Shown: positions 16,683-25,239, counted from the stretch's first letter. The stretch: 64,000 nt of DNA from Meiothermus sp. (GCF_026004075.1 NZ_BPIK01000001.1:2442594-2506593), one strand, 5' to 3'. The notes: generated from the letters alone by a model not told the origin. Numbers and translations are program-made.

Positions 16683-17673
16683 AGCTGGCCCGGGCCCGCG
16701 AGATGGTCACCACCCCGTCCTCCAGGGGCTGGCGCAGCACCTCCAGGGCATCGCGGGAAAACTCGGGGAACTCGTCCAGGAAGAGCACCCCCCGGTGGGC
16801 CAGGGAAATTTCACCCGGTTTGGGAATGGTGCCCCCGCCGATCAGGCCCGCATCGGAGACGGTGTGGTGCGGGCTGCGGAAGGGTGGGGTCTGGATCAGG
16901 CCGCGCAAGAGCCGTCCGGCGGCGGAATGAATGCGGGTGACCTCGAGCGCCTCCTGATTTTGCAAGGGTGGGAGCAGCCCCACTATGCGCTTGGCCAGCA
17001 TGGTCTTGCCCGAGCCAGGGGTACCGGTCATGAGCAGGTGGTGGGCACCGGCTGCGGCAATTTCCAGGGCCCGCTTGGCCTTGGCCTGGCCCTTCACGTC
17101 CAGCAGGTCGAGGGCCACTTCAGCAGGTTCAGACTCCGGGCTGGGGCGGGTGGGGGCCAGGTCTTCCTGGCCTTGCAAGAAGCGCACCACCTGGGCCAGG
17201 TGGGCTGCTCCGAACACCTTCACCCCCTCGATGAGGGCGGCTTCCTGGGCCGAGGCCTGGGGCATCAGAAGTTGGTAGCCCTCCTGGTAGGCCCCCAAAG
17301 CCAGGTTCACCGCACCGGGCACCGCGCGCAGCTCGCCGTCCAGGCCCAGCTCACCCGCCGCCGCAAAACCTTGCAGGGCCTCGAGCGGAATGACCCCCTG
17401 CGCGCAGAGCAGCCCCAACGCGATGGGTAGGTCGTAGTGGGTGCCTTCTTTACGCAGCTCGGCCGGGGCCAGGTTGATCACCACCCGCCCCTGGGGGTAG
17501 GGAAACCCAGCGTTCTTGAGGGCCGCCCGCACCCGCTCCCGCGACTCCTCCACGGCTTTGTCGGGCAATCCCACCACCGCATAAAAAGGCATGCCCTGCG
17601 AAACGTCTACCTCGACCGTGATGGGCTGGGCCTCGAGGCCAAATAAGCTATAGGTTCGTACTTGCGCCAGCAT
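16630..17673 (-). pseudogene. comM: comM (YifB/Mg-chelatase-like helicase), 5' fragment split by the ICE
   Basis: About 348 residues of a ~500-residue AAA+ protein that promotes branch migration during natural transformation. Visible parts: N-terminal Lon-like fold ([30 protein letters not shown]), Walker [11 protein letters not shown], Walker [11 protein letters not shown], and the sensor motif AAMNPCPC where similarity stops. The frame continues to 16513 through element DNA, giving a false tail. The arginine-finger half must lie beyond the other ICE end. Start ATG 17673 fits the family. Loss would be expected to reduce transformation; reversible by excision (inference). Confidence 0.9.
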
Positions 17674-17817
17674 AGCTACCGCCCTCCAGCTTAGCGGGAA
17701 GCTTTGCAAATCTTAGGTAATTGCCAAGGTCGAGCGTCCCAAACAGCTTAGGGCTTGGCGTACCCTCCACCCCACAAACCTCTCCCCTCCCGCAAGTGGC
17801 TGTTATGCTGTTAGCCA

Positions 17818-18108
17818 ATGAACGACCATCACGACATGGGTGCGGAAGACCAGGACAACGCCATCCCCCGTCGCTTGATTGGGGAAGTACCGTACGTGCT
17901 GTTTGTATCGGCACCCAGGGTTATTGCCGAGGGCATCAAGACCCGGTTGGAACAAAGCCGGATTCCGGTTTACCTCGAGACCCCCTTTAGCCTGCCCGAA
18001 GCCTACCTGGGCACCTACACCGGGGATGTGAGCCTCTGGGTGCCCGAGGCCCTCTACCACGAGGCCACCCTGATTCTCGAGCGAGACCACCAAGGAGAAG
18101 CATCATGA
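17818..18108 (+). CDS. small DUF2007-like protein
   Basis: 96 residues. After a hydrophilic start, the segment PYVLFVSAPRVIAEGIKTRLEQSRIPVYLE resembles the DUF2007 (putative signal-transducing) beta-alpha-beta fold, in which a short domain binds a small ligand or a partner protein. The end of the protein, SLWVPEALYHEATLIL, fits the fold's last strand and helix. The stop overlaps the glucokinase ATG as ATGA, implying an operon. Function remains unknown. Confidence 0.65.
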   Translation: MNDHHDMGAEDQDNAIPRRLIGEVPYVLFVSAPRVIAEGIKTRLEQSRIPVYLETPFSLPEAYLGTYTGDVSLWVPEALYHEATLILERDHQGEAS

Positions 18109-19007
18109 GCGTAGTGGGAATTGACCTAGGCGGAACCAAGATTATGGCGGGGGTGTTCAGCGAGGGCGTGATTAAGGCCAAGGTGACCGTACCCACGCCG
18201 GAAGAAGGCGGCCAGGCCGTAATCGAGGCCATGGCCCAGGCCGCCAAGGCCGCCATCGAGGCCGGGGGCGTAGCCGTGCAAGCCATCGGCCTGGGCACGC
18301 CGGGGCCCCTCGACTTCAAGCGGGGCCGGATCAAGTTTGCCCCCAACATCGCCAACTTTACCGATTTCCCCATTGTGGAGTTGCTCGAGCAGGCCACCGG
18401 CTACAAGGTCTACATGGAAAACGACGCCAACGCCGCAGCCCTGGCCGAGCACAAGCTGGGAGCCGCCCAGGGCGCCGAAAGCACCCTCTACATGACCGTC
18501 TCGACCGGGGTGGGGGGCGGCTTTGTCTGGGGCAACAAGGTGCTGCGCGGTGTGAACGGCCAGGGGGGCGAGATTGGGCACATCACCATGCAGCCGGGCG
18601 GCCCCCTGTGCGGCTGTGGGCTGGATGGCTGCCTCGAGGCCCTGGCTACCGGCCCGGCCATGGAGCGCATGGCCCTGGCCTCCTTCAAGCGCGAGATGAG
18701 CACCCGCGAGCTGTTCGCGCTGTTCCAGCAGGGCGACCCCCGGGCCAGCCGCATCGTGCTGCAGGCCGCAAGCTGGGTGGGCATCGCGCTGGCCTCGCTG
18801 GTCAAGTGCTACGACCCCGAAGTTATCGTCCTGGGCGGCGGGGTGGCCCTCAACGCAGGGCCGGCCTACCTCGAGGAGGTGCAGCGCAGCTACCAGCGCT
18901 ACATGGAGAACTGGATCACCCCACCCCTCCACCTGGCCAAGCTGGGGAGCGAGGCCGGGTTGTTGGGAGCGGCCCTGACCGCGGCCCTCGAGGTGGGCGA
19001 GCTCTAA
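18105..19007 (+). CDS. glk: ROK-family glucokinase
   Basis: 300 residues. The ATP-binding motif GIDLGGTKIMAGV opens the protein, ENDANAAALAE carries the catalytic Asp region, and GEIGHITMQPGGPLCGCGLDGCLE gives the ROK zinc-binding His/Cys set (key residues His and Cys-x-Cys-x4-Cys). Catalyses ATP-dependent phosphorylation of glucose in the cytoplasm as the first glycolytic step; some ROK kinases prefer other hexoses. Coupled by ATGA to the upstream small gene. Its stop overlaps the stop of the convergent aldo/keto reductase gene by 4 nt, leaving no intergenic terminator. Confidence 0.85.
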   Translation: MSVVGIDLGGTKIMAGVFSEGVIKAKVTVPTPEEGGQAVIEAMAQAAKAAIEAGGVAVQAIGLGTPGPLDFKRGRIKFAPNIANFTDFPIVELLEQATGYKVYMENDANAAALAEHKLGAAQGAESTLYMTVSTGVGGGFVWGNKVLRGVNGQGGEIGHITMQPGGPLCGCGLDGCLEALATGPAMERMALASFKREMSTRELFALFQQGDPRASRIVLQAASWVGIALASLVKCYDPEVIVLGGGVALNAGPAYLEEVQRSYQRYMENWITPPLHLAKLGSEAGLLGAALTAALEVGEL

Positions 19008-19939
19008 CCCGACCCTTCCCCACTGCTCAAAGCATCCAGCCGGGCCATCTGCGCCTCGGAAAGGCAGATTCGCAAAGCCCCAGCGTTTCCCTCGGCCTGG
19101 CGCGCGTTTTTTGCACCCGGAATGGGCAGGGTGCCTTTTTGTATGCACCAGCGCAGGGCCACCTGGGCGGGGGTGGCGCCCAGCGACTCGGCGATCTCGT
19201 TAAGAGCCTGAAGCAGTGCGGGAATCTGGGCCTTGCGGGTGACATAGCGCTGGGCCCGGTAGCGGCCTGGTGGGGGGTTGTCCAGGCTATACTTGCCGGT
19301 TAGCCAGCCCATAGCCAGCGGGCTGTAGGCCATCAGCACGATACCCTCGGCCTGCATGGCACGCAAAAGGCCCGTCTGTTCAGGTTTGCGCTCGAGCAGG
19401 TGGTATTCCACCTGGTTGACAGCCAGCGGCACCCGGTGCCGATCGAGTACCTTAGCCACGCGTTCAAGCTGCTGGAGGTTATGGTTGGAGACCCCTACCG
19501 CCCGGGTCAGCCCCTGCTCGTAGGCTTCGGCCAGCGAAAGCGCCCATTGCTCGAGCGGAACCGGCTTCCAGGGCCAGTGCAGCAGGTACAGATCTAGCTG
19601 CTGCATCTGCAAGCGCTGCAGGCTTTTTTTAAGCGCAGCAAACAGCGTTTTGCGGGAGAAGCGCCAGGGGTAGGGAAACAGTTTGCTCACCACCAGGGGC
19701 TTGGGCTCATAAGCGTGGTAGAAGCGCCCGATTAGCCTTTCCGAAAGACCAAAACCATAAAACTCGGCGGTGTCAAAAAGCCGTACCCCACCCTGCAAGG
19801 CCGCCCGGTAGGCTGCCTCGGTATCGCCTGCCTGGTAGCCATTGCCGTAGCCCCAGACCAGCCGGTCGCCCCACTGCCAGGTGCCGATACCCATGGGCGG
19901 GATGGCCGGAAGTCCCTTGATCTGAATCTGCTCGCTCAC
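19004..19939 (-). CDS. aldo/keto reductase
   Basis: 311 residues with the (beta/alpha)8 aldo/keto reductase plan. The catalytic tetrad is visible: Asp and Tyr in DTAEFYGFG, Lys in VVSKLFPYPW, His in LYLLHWPW. The NADPH-binding end is IPGAKNARQAEGNAGAL. These enzymes reduce aldehydes and ketones; substrate cannot be deduced. Stands alone on the minus strand, converging on glk with overlapping stop codons. Confidence 0.85.
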   Translation of the reverse strand: MSEQIQIKGLPAIPPMGIGTWQWGDRLVWGYGNGYQAGDTEAAYRAALQGGVRLFDTAEFYGFGLSERLIGRFYHAYEPKPLVVSKLFPYPWRFSRKTLFAALKKSLQRLQMQQLDLYLLHWPWKPVPLEQWALSLAEAYEQGLTRAVGVSNHNLQQLERVAKVLDRHRVPLAVNQVEYHLLERKPEQTGLLRAMQAEGIVLMAYSPLAMGWLTGKYSLDNPPPGRYRAQRYVTRKAQIPALLQALNEIAESLGATPAQVALRWCIQKGTLPIPGAKNARQAEGNAGALRICLSEAQMARLDALSSGEGSG

Positions 19940-19991
19940 CCCTCGAGCCTACCTTGCCCATCCGGCCCGGGTATGTGACGTATGAGCCAGG

Positions 19992-21422
19992 CTACCCCTG
20001 CACCACATCGAAATAGGCCTCTTGCAGCCGGTCTACAATCACCTCGAGGCCTTTTTCAATGGCCCGATCCAGGTTCTCGGCCGGAATAAGGGGAACCCCG
20101 GCACCTCGAGCAAGTTCAATCAGGTGCTGCTGGATGAGGCGAATTTCGCCGAAGTGCTGCGCATAAGCCCCACTGGTGCGCGACCCCCCGGTCTCTCGTT
20201 CACGCAGGGCAAAGCGGTCGCGGTGCAGGGCCTCGTCCTCGAGCACCAGCATAATGGGAATCTGAATGACCTCGTGCTGGTACTGGTGGGTCATGTAGCC
20301 CGGCACCACGTGCACACCCTCCACCACCAGCGAGGTTTTTTCCCGGGCGCTGCGCTCCTGAATGGCCCGCAGACCCACCGCCACCCTCGAGACCTGATCA
20401 CGAAACCCCTGCATTACCAGCGCTGCGCTGGGTTCGGCTTTCTGAGGCGTGGTCAGCACCCGCCACGACTCAAAACTGCTGGTGTGCAGGGTGGGCAGCA
20501 GGTCTTTGGGGATGGTCGCCCGCAGTATTTCCCGTACCGCATCGGTTGAAATCATGCGGGTAATGCCCAGCCGATAGGCCAGGGCCGAGGCCAGCACGCT
20601 CTTCCCTACCCCGGCCACCCCTCCAATCAGCAGATGCACCGGCTTAACCGCCCGTCGAATGCTTCGTAGCAGGTGATAGCGGCGGGCTACCTCTTCCCCG
20701 GCTTCCTCCATGAGCTCTTCCGAGACCGCTTTACGCAGGTAGTCGCGCTTGACCACAGTCGAACCGCTATCGCGCAAGCGGCGTTCCACATCGCGGGCCA
20801 GCCGGTAGGCCGCATCGGGCGATAGCCCCACCGCCATTACCGACTGGGCCAGTACCCCTTTGGAGAAAGGCACCCGCGGCTCACCTTCCCCTTCCTCCAC
20901 AAAAATTTCTCCGGCCAAGGCCTGCCTTCCGGCATAGCGGTTTTTTGCAGCAGGCCCAAATAGCTCTTCGATCTCGGCTGCAATACGCCGCTCCAGCTCA
21001 TCGGCATCAATCGAGCGCACCCCACTGCGGCGCAGGCGGTTTTCCAGCGAGCGGGCAATGGTCTGGGCCTCGCGCATAGAGAACCCCGCATCCTCCAGGC
21101 TGCGCACCAGCACCCCCTTGGAGAAAGGCCGGCGGCGGTAGCCCTCCCGAACCACAATGTCTTCAAAGGCCTGGGTCTGGCCCCTGAGCCGTTCGGCCAT
21201 CTCGGGGCCAAAGTTTTTTTCCACCTCTTGAATCAGCATTTTTTTGAGCGCCAGGGCAGTAACTTCTGGCTTTTTGCGGGCCCGCAGTTGTTCCTCGATG
21301 GTGTGGGCCACCGACATAGCCGGCTCCATCTTGAGGCCCGCCATCATCATGGACTCCACCAGAAGCCCCTTCGAAAACGGCCAGCGAAACCCTCCCGGCG
21401 TCTTGATAAACACTTCGCGCAC
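19992..21422 (-). CDS. 2-phosphoglycerate kinase-like P-loop kinase with three ATP-cone-like repeats
   Basis: 476 residues. Three N-terminal repeats of about 90 residues each contain PFSKG(L/V)L followed by a helical stretch (around residues 14, 98 and 190), the pattern of ATP-cone nucleotide-sensing domains. The C-terminal half has Walker A GGVAGVGKSVLA (about residue 270), then ISTDAVREILR and VVEGVHVVPG, as in archaeal-type 2-phosphoglycerate kinases. That reaction makes 2,3-diphosphoglycerate, linked in some archaea to cyclic 2,3-diphosphoglycerate. In bacteria the product is unclear. Three cones suggest tight control by adenine nucleotides. GTG start at 21422. Confidence 0.75.
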   Translation of the reverse strand: MREVFIKTPGGFRWPFSKGLLVESMMMAGLKMEPAMSVAHTIEEQLRARKKPEVTALALKKMLIQEVEKNFGPEMAERLRGQTQAFEDIVVREGYRRRPFSKGVLVRSLEDAGFSMREAQTIARSLENRLRRSGVRSIDADELERRIAAEIEELFGPAAKNRYAGRQALAGEIFVEEGEGEPRVPFSKGVLAQSVMAVGLSPDAAYRLARDVERRLRDSGSTVVKRDYLRKAVSEELMEEAGEEVARRYHLLRSIRRAVKPVHLLIGGVAGVGKSVLASALAYRLGITRMISTDAVREILRATIPKDLLPTLHTSSFESWRVLTTPQKAEPSAALVMQGFRDQVSRVAVGLRAIQERSAREKTSLVVEGVHVVPGYMTHQYQHEVIQIPIMLVLEDEALHRDRFALRERETGGSRTSGAYAQHFGEIRLIQQHLIELARGAGVPLIPAENLDRAIEKGLEVIVDRLQEAYFDVVQG

Positions 21423-21446
21423 GGTTCAATCGTACCCGAAAAAGGT

Positions 21447-21476
21447 TTGACACACCCCATTCGTAGGTGCTAACCT
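21447..21476 (+). promoter_or_regulatory. sigma-70-type promoter of the tRNA-Cys/tRNA-Val unit
   Basis: TTGACA (21447-21452), an 18-bp spacer, and TAACCT (21471-21476), about 35 nt before the tRNA-Cys gene. Confidence 0.7.
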
Positions 21477-21509
21477 AACGGTTGCTGAACCCCTCGAGGG
21501 GCAGCAACT

Positions 21510-21586
<77 letters not shown>

Positions 21587-21635
21587 AAGGTTCTCCGCTT
21601 GTTTTAGGCGAGAATACCGGATTGAAGCCTTATGC

Positions 21636-21712
21636 GGGCGCGTAGCTCAGATGGCTAGAGCACTACCTTGACACGGTAGGGGTCGTTGGTTCGAGTCCAA
21701 TCGCGCCCACCA
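21636..21712 (+). tRNA. tRNA-Val (anticodon GAC)
   Basis: Acceptor GGGCGCG pairs with CGCGCCC; anticodon arm CTACC-TTGACAC-GGTAG puts GAC at 21670-21672; TTCGAGT T-loop; discriminator A and encoded CCA at 21710-21712. A second valine gene, with anticodon CAC, is the integration target of the elements at 52 kb. Confidence 0.97.
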
Positions 21713-21726
21713 CGTCCAGCACGATA

Positions 21727-21764
21727 AACCCCCTTTATGCAAAGAGTGCATAAAGGGGGTTTTG
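21727..21764 (+). terminator. bidirectional intrinsic terminator
   Basis: Perfect 15-bp stem AACCCCCTTTATGCA/TGCATAAAGGGGGTT with loop AAGAG, then TTT. It ends the tRNA unit and could also end the convergent gene at 21781-22437. Confidence 0.9.
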
Positions 21765-21780
21765 ATGCAATAAACAACGC

Positions 21781-22437
21781 CTAGTCAGCCGATTGAACCC
21801 CTAAAAAACGGAAAGGGTATTCGTCGCTCAGCTCGGCCCGGCCTTCGTTGACCAGCTCCTGCATTAGCTTCATCAAACGCCGACGGGACATGGGGAAGCG
21901 GGCCTCGAGGTCGTCGTAGGTGAGGGGGCTTTCAATGAGCGCAGCAGCCACCGCTGCTTTTAGCTCGGCCCATTTGCCGGCCCTCGAGCCCCGTTCCTGC
22001 CCCAGCAAATGTGACACCGCCCGATCGCGCAGGGCGGTAGCCTCGGTAATGCTCAGGCCCAGGGTAGGGGCCAGATCTGCCAGTGGTTCGCCCTTGGCAT
22101 AGGCCAGAACCAGCATAGGCTGGGGTTCGGGCAGTTCCTTAACTGCTTCCTCCAGCGGCATTCCCAGGCGCTGCTCAACCGCCAGGCGAAAGCGGCGGCC
22201 CTGGGCTTGCGCGGTGATGTCTTCTTCCCGGAGCTTTTTTAGGGCCCGGATCTCAACCTGGCGCACCCCCTCGGGGGTCAGGCTTAGCCGCACACCAATG
22301 GCCCGCAAGGTTTCGCCCGCAGCCCTGGCCAGCAGAACCTCGCGCTCGAGCGGATAAAGTTGCTCGAGGTGTTCGGCCAGCTTGGTCGGTGGTACGCCCT
22401 TACTGAGGAAGTATTGCCCAGGTGTTTTTTTAGGCAT
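21781..22437 (-). CDS. sigma-factor region 4-like helix-turn-helix regulator
   Basis: 218 residues. Residues about 28-72 read YPLEREVLLARAAGETLRAI... then LSLTPEGVRQVEIRALKKLR, which is the region 4.2 helix-turn-helix pattern of sigma-70 factors including the VRQ-E-ALKKLR signature. There is no region 2, so it cannot be a complete sigma factor. A second weaker helix-turn-helix-like segment (LADLAPTLGLSITEATALRDRA) and a C-terminal winged-helix-like segment (LTYDDLEARFPMSRRRLMKLMQEL) follow. Probably a transcription regulator or sigma-appropriating protein. Monocistronic, converging on the tRNA terminator. Confidence 0.65.
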   Translation of the reverse strand: MPKKTPGQYFLSKGVPPTKLAEHLEQLYPLEREVLLARAAGETLRAIGVRLSLTPEGVRQVEIRALKKLREEDITAQAQGRRFRLAVEQRLGMPLEEAVKELPEPQPMLVLAYAKGEPLADLAPTLGLSITEATALRDRAVSHLLGQERGSRAGKWAELKAAVAAALIESPLTYDDLEARFPMSRRRLMKLMQELVNEGRAELSDEYPFRFLGVQSAD

Positions 22438-22566
22438 ATGTTCTAGGAACTCCTCACCTTTTCGATTATAATGGCATATCAGGTGCTACTGGGCAATTTC
22501 TGCACCTAAACCAGCAAGATTGCAGGTCAAAGCGTCTCAACGGCAAAGCATTACAGGCAGGAGCAT

Positions 22567-22911
22567 ATGAAACAACAAGCCATTCTCATCCTAACCTCCG
22601 AAGGTACCCACCCAGGGCTGCGTACCGCACCCGGCACCGGTTGGACTAAGCTCTTCCAGGCTGCCGACTACTACCTCGACCTCAGCTACAAACAAGACAG
22701 CGCGCAAGGTCTCCTGGTCGGTCAGGTGCTGCGCGAAGGTGGGGTTTCGTTTAGCACGGGCAAGGTCACGCTGCTTGACCCCCAGGGCACCCCCCTTCAA
22801 ACCGCAGAACTGACTCCCAAAGCAGGTTTTCGCCTGACCGTAGACAACCTAGCCAAACACCGGCTCGAGCTAACCCTCGACCAGGCCACCTTCGATGTGG
22901 CCCTTTCCTAG
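22567..22911 (+). CDS. small hypothetical protein
   Basis: 114 residues from ATG 22567, with CAGGAGCAT upstream. The protein is beta-rich, with alternating hydrophobic residues, and the second half (KVTLLDPQGTPLQTAELTPKAGFRLTV) resembles carboxypeptidase-regulatory-like or transthyretin-like beta sandwiches. No signal peptide is evident. It diverges from the sigma-4-like regulator. Function unknown. Confidence 0.55.
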   Translation: MKQQAILILTSEGTHPGLRTAPGTGWTKLFQAADYYLDLSYKQDSAQGLLVGQVLREGGVSFSTGKVTLLDPQGTPLQTAELTPKAGFRLTVDNLAKHRLELTLDQATFDVALS

Positions 22912-23186
22912 AGCGGGCTGAAAAAAGACAGGGTCGCCACGTAACGCCTGGGGGCTTTTTGATGTGCAAAAATCACAGCCTGGCCCCCAAGCAGCCCCTA
23001 AGCTAAAGGACGTCTACTTCGGTAGGCAAGGCAAAATTGAGCTGTATTGTAATGTAGGCACATTATAAACCAAGTGCACGTATCCCTGTGTGCGTTGACC
23101 ACACAGGGAGGGGTGGTGTATTGTCTTGTCCAAGGTTGGAAGTCAAAAAACAAAAGCGCTTCCACGCCGTCTAGGAGGAGGAAACT
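22912..23186 (+). promoter_or_regulatory. 275-nt leader/intergenic region with a strong hairpin before the 29-residue peptide
   Basis: CCCTGTGTG (23084-23092) pairs perfectly with CACACAGGG (23100-23108) around a 7-nt loop. TTGTAATGTAGGCACATTATAAA (key parts TTGTAA near 23047 and TATAAA near 23064) may hold a promoter. An AGGAGGAGGAAAC ribosome-binding site closes the region. No further gene is visible. Confidence 0.45.
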
Positions 23187-23276
23187 ATGAAAAAGCTCGC
23201 CTTCAAGATCGCCACCCTGATCGCCGCCCTGGTTGCCCTGGCCGCAGCCGCTGGTGCTGGTGCGGATTGGCAGTAA
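23187..23276 (+). CDS. 29-residue hydrophobic peptide (signal-peptide-like)
   Basis: Thirty codons, MKKLAFKIATLIAALVALAA then AAGAGADWQ and TAA. Basic start, hydrophobic core and Ala-x-Ala-like sites make it look like a lone signal peptide leaving GADWQ or a shorter tail. Evidence that it is a real gene: a near-perfect AGGAGGAGGAAACT site 5 nt before ATG, Thermales-like codon use (GCC, CTG, ATC), a structured leader before it and its own terminator after it. It could be an exported peptide signal or a membrane-active microprotein. Too short for automatic gene callers. Confidence 0.6.
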   Translation: MKKLAFKIATLIAALVALAAAAGAGADWQ

Positions 23277-23294
23277 CTACGTAACGCCTTCGCG

Positions 23295-23334
23295 GGTGCG
23301 GTGGTGCAAACCGCACCTGTTTGCTTTGGTTTTT
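23295..23334 (+). terminator. intrinsic terminator after the 29-residue peptide gene
   Basis: GGTGCGGT (23295-23302) pairs perfectly with ACCGCACC (23310-23317) around a 7-nt loop, followed by a T-rich run (TGTTTGCTTTGGTTTTT). Confidence 0.65.
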
Positions 23335-23350
23335 ACCCTAGACTACAGGG

Positions 23351-24760
23351 GTGAAGGCCCTGTTTCCGCTGCCTCCCCTGCGCGTTCTGATCTTCTTGCT
23401 AGTGCTGTTAGGGGCTTTTGTTGGACTGATTTACCTGCTACTACCGCGCCCCAGTGCTCATCTTCCCAGTGCTCTAGATATAACCTTCTGGGTCATCTTG
23501 ATTATTCTTTCTAAGCGTGTGGCAGTTACGCTGCCTTTTAACGCGTCTATGTCTCATGCATATGTGGTGGCCCTGGCCGCCATCACCCTCTTCCCCCCCG
23601 GGCTGGCCGCGGGCCTGGTGTTTGTATTTAGCTTCAACAAGGACTTCGGCCGCCCCGGCTACACCTGGTACAAAGACCTTTTCAACCGCACCCAGTCGGG
23701 CCTGGCCACCGGCCTGGCCGGCCTGGCCTGGGGCTGGGCGCAGGCCCACTTTGGCGCCCACCCCTACCTGCAGGAGGCCGCGGGGATTCTGGCCGCCTCG
23801 CTGGTGTACTTTTTTGTGAACGTCGGGAGCGTCACCTACATAATCTACCTGGCCAGCGGGGCCAGCCTGCGCAAGGTCTGGTTTGAAAACTTCGGCTGGC
23901 TCTGGGTGAGTTACCTGGTGCAGGCCCCCATCGGCCTGCTGCTGGCCAAGGCCTACCAGACCCCCCTCATCTGGGGCTGGGGCGGGTTTACGGTACTCTT
24001 TATGATGCTTTTGCTCTACTTCTCGCGCTTCTACTGGGACGAAAAGGTGAAGATCGAGGCGGCCTTCGACGACACCATCGAGGTGCTGGTGGCGGCCCTG
24101 GACGCCAAAGACCCCTTCACCCGGCTGCACTCCGAGCGGGTGGCGGCCATCGCCGGCAGCATCGCCAAGCGGATGGGCTTCGACGAGCAGGATGTAAAGC
24201 GCATCACCTATGCCGCCCGCATCCACGACATTGGCAAAGTAGCCATCCCAGACTCCATCCTGCTCAAGCCCGGCAAGCTAACCCCAGAGGAGTTTGATCT
24301 CATCAAAACCCATCCCACCAAAGGCCTCGAGGTGCTCCACCCCATGCAAAGCCGGTTATCCAAGGAGGTACAGGGTGTCATCGCCCATCACCACGAACGT
24401 TGGGATGGTAGCGGCTATCCCAGTCGGCTTAAGGAGGAGCAAATTCCACTCTGGGCGCGCATAGTAGCGCTGGCCGACGCCTACGAGGCCATGACCGCAG
24501 GCCGGGCTTACAGCCCGGCCAAAACGCCCCAGGAAGCCCTTAATGAGATAATCATGCAAGCGGGGCGGCAGTTCGACCCGCAGGTGGTCAAGCACTTCGA
24601 GGCCCTGTGGCACGAAGACCCCATCTGGAAGGATCGGGAGGAATTCTTACGACGCTATACCTTGCCAGCGCACTTATCGGGATTGCCCTTGCGCTCGGGC
24701 TCCGGGCAAGTCTCCGCGATATCGCCAGCCTCGAGCTCAGGTCGGCCTGGGCCTTCGTAG
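23351..24760 (+). CDS. membrane-bound HD-GYP domain protein (probable cyclic-di-GMP phosphodiesterase)
   Basis: 469 residues. The N-terminal ~225 residues contain about six or seven hydrophobic helices, resembling a membrane sensor. The HD-GYP domain follows: HSERVAAIAGSIAKRMG, metal-binding IHDIGKVAIPD, then HHHERWDGSGYPSRL with the GYP motif, and IVALADAYEAMT. Such proteins hydrolyse cyclic di-GMP to control attachment and motility. The GTG start at 23351 lacks a strong ribosome-binding site. The last ~45 residues are low-complexity and overlap the DUF5317 gene in another frame, so the domain proper ends near 24650. Confidence 0.85.
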   Translation: MKALFPLPPLRVLIFLLVLLGAFVGLIYLLLPRPSAHLPSALDITFWVILIILSKRVAVTLPFNASMSHAYVVALAAITLFPPGLAAGLVFVFSFNKDFGRPGYTWYKDLFNRTQSGLATGLAGLAWGWAQAHFGAHPYLQEAAGILAASLVYFFVNVGSVTYIIYLASGASLRKVWFENFGWLWVSYLVQAPIGLLLAKAYQTPLIWGWGGFTVLFMMLLLYFSRFYWDEKVKIEAAFDDTIEVLVAALDAKDPFTRLHSERVAAIAGSIAKRMGFDEQDVKRITYAARIHDIGKVAIPDSILLKPGKLTPEEFDLIKTHPTKGLEVLHPMQSRLSKEVQGVIAHHHERWDGSGYPSRLKEEQIPLWARIVALADAYEAMTAGRAYSPAKTPQEALNEIIMQAGRQFDPQVVKHFEALWHEDPIWKDREEFLRRYTLPAHLSGLPLRSGSGQVSAISPASSSGRPGPS

Positions 24761-25239
24761 CAGCAGCGCTGCTGGAAGGGGGCCTGGCCTTTGCCACCGT
24801 TCGCGGCCTGGTGGCCCCCGAAATTGCCGGCCCAGTCGCCAAAGCCCTGGTGCTGCTGCTGGTGGGCTATGGTGTGTGGGTCAATGCCCATCTGCGCGGG
24901 CTGTGGTTTGTGGGGCTGGGGCTTTTGTGTAACGCGCTAGTTATTTTCGCCAATAGAGGGCATATGCCTGTAAGCAGCGAGGCGCTGTATAGGGTGGGGT
25001 TGGAGTCCTATATCCCCAAACTCCAGCAGCAGTACGACGCCGTCCATACCCTGATGACCGGCTCCACACAGCTATGGTTTCTGGCCGACATTATTCCGGT
25101 GCACGTGCTGGGCTACACCAACGTAATTAGCCTGGGCGACGTGTACCTGATGGTGGGCATCGCACTCACCATCGTGGGTGGGGCGTTGGAAAGCAAAAGA
25201 AAGGCACAGGAACCTATAGACATCGATCTGCGCTTCTAG
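24607..25239 (+). CDS. DUF5317 family membrane protein
   Basis: About 198-210 residues depending on start. The first membrane helix begins LYLASALIGIALALGL; three to four more hydrophobic segments follow, and NRGHMPVSSEALYRVG and LGDVYLMVGIALTIVGG are typical of DUF5317 proteins found beside HD-GYP genes in Thermales. In-frame GTG 24607 is the only usual start, but ATT 24646 lies just behind GGGAGG. It overlaps the HD-GYP frame by 115-154 nt, so the two are probably coupled. Function unknown. Confidence 0.75.
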   Translation: MARRPHLEGSGGILTTLYLASALIGIALALGLRASLRDIASLELRSAWAFVAAALLEGGLAFATVRGLVAPEIAGPVAKALVLLLVGYGVWVNAHLRGLWFVGLGLLCNALVIFANRGHMPVSSEALYRVGLESYIPKLQQQYDAVHTLMTGSTQLWFLADIIPVHVLGYTNVISLGDVYLMVGIALTIVGGALESKRKAQEPIDIDLRF

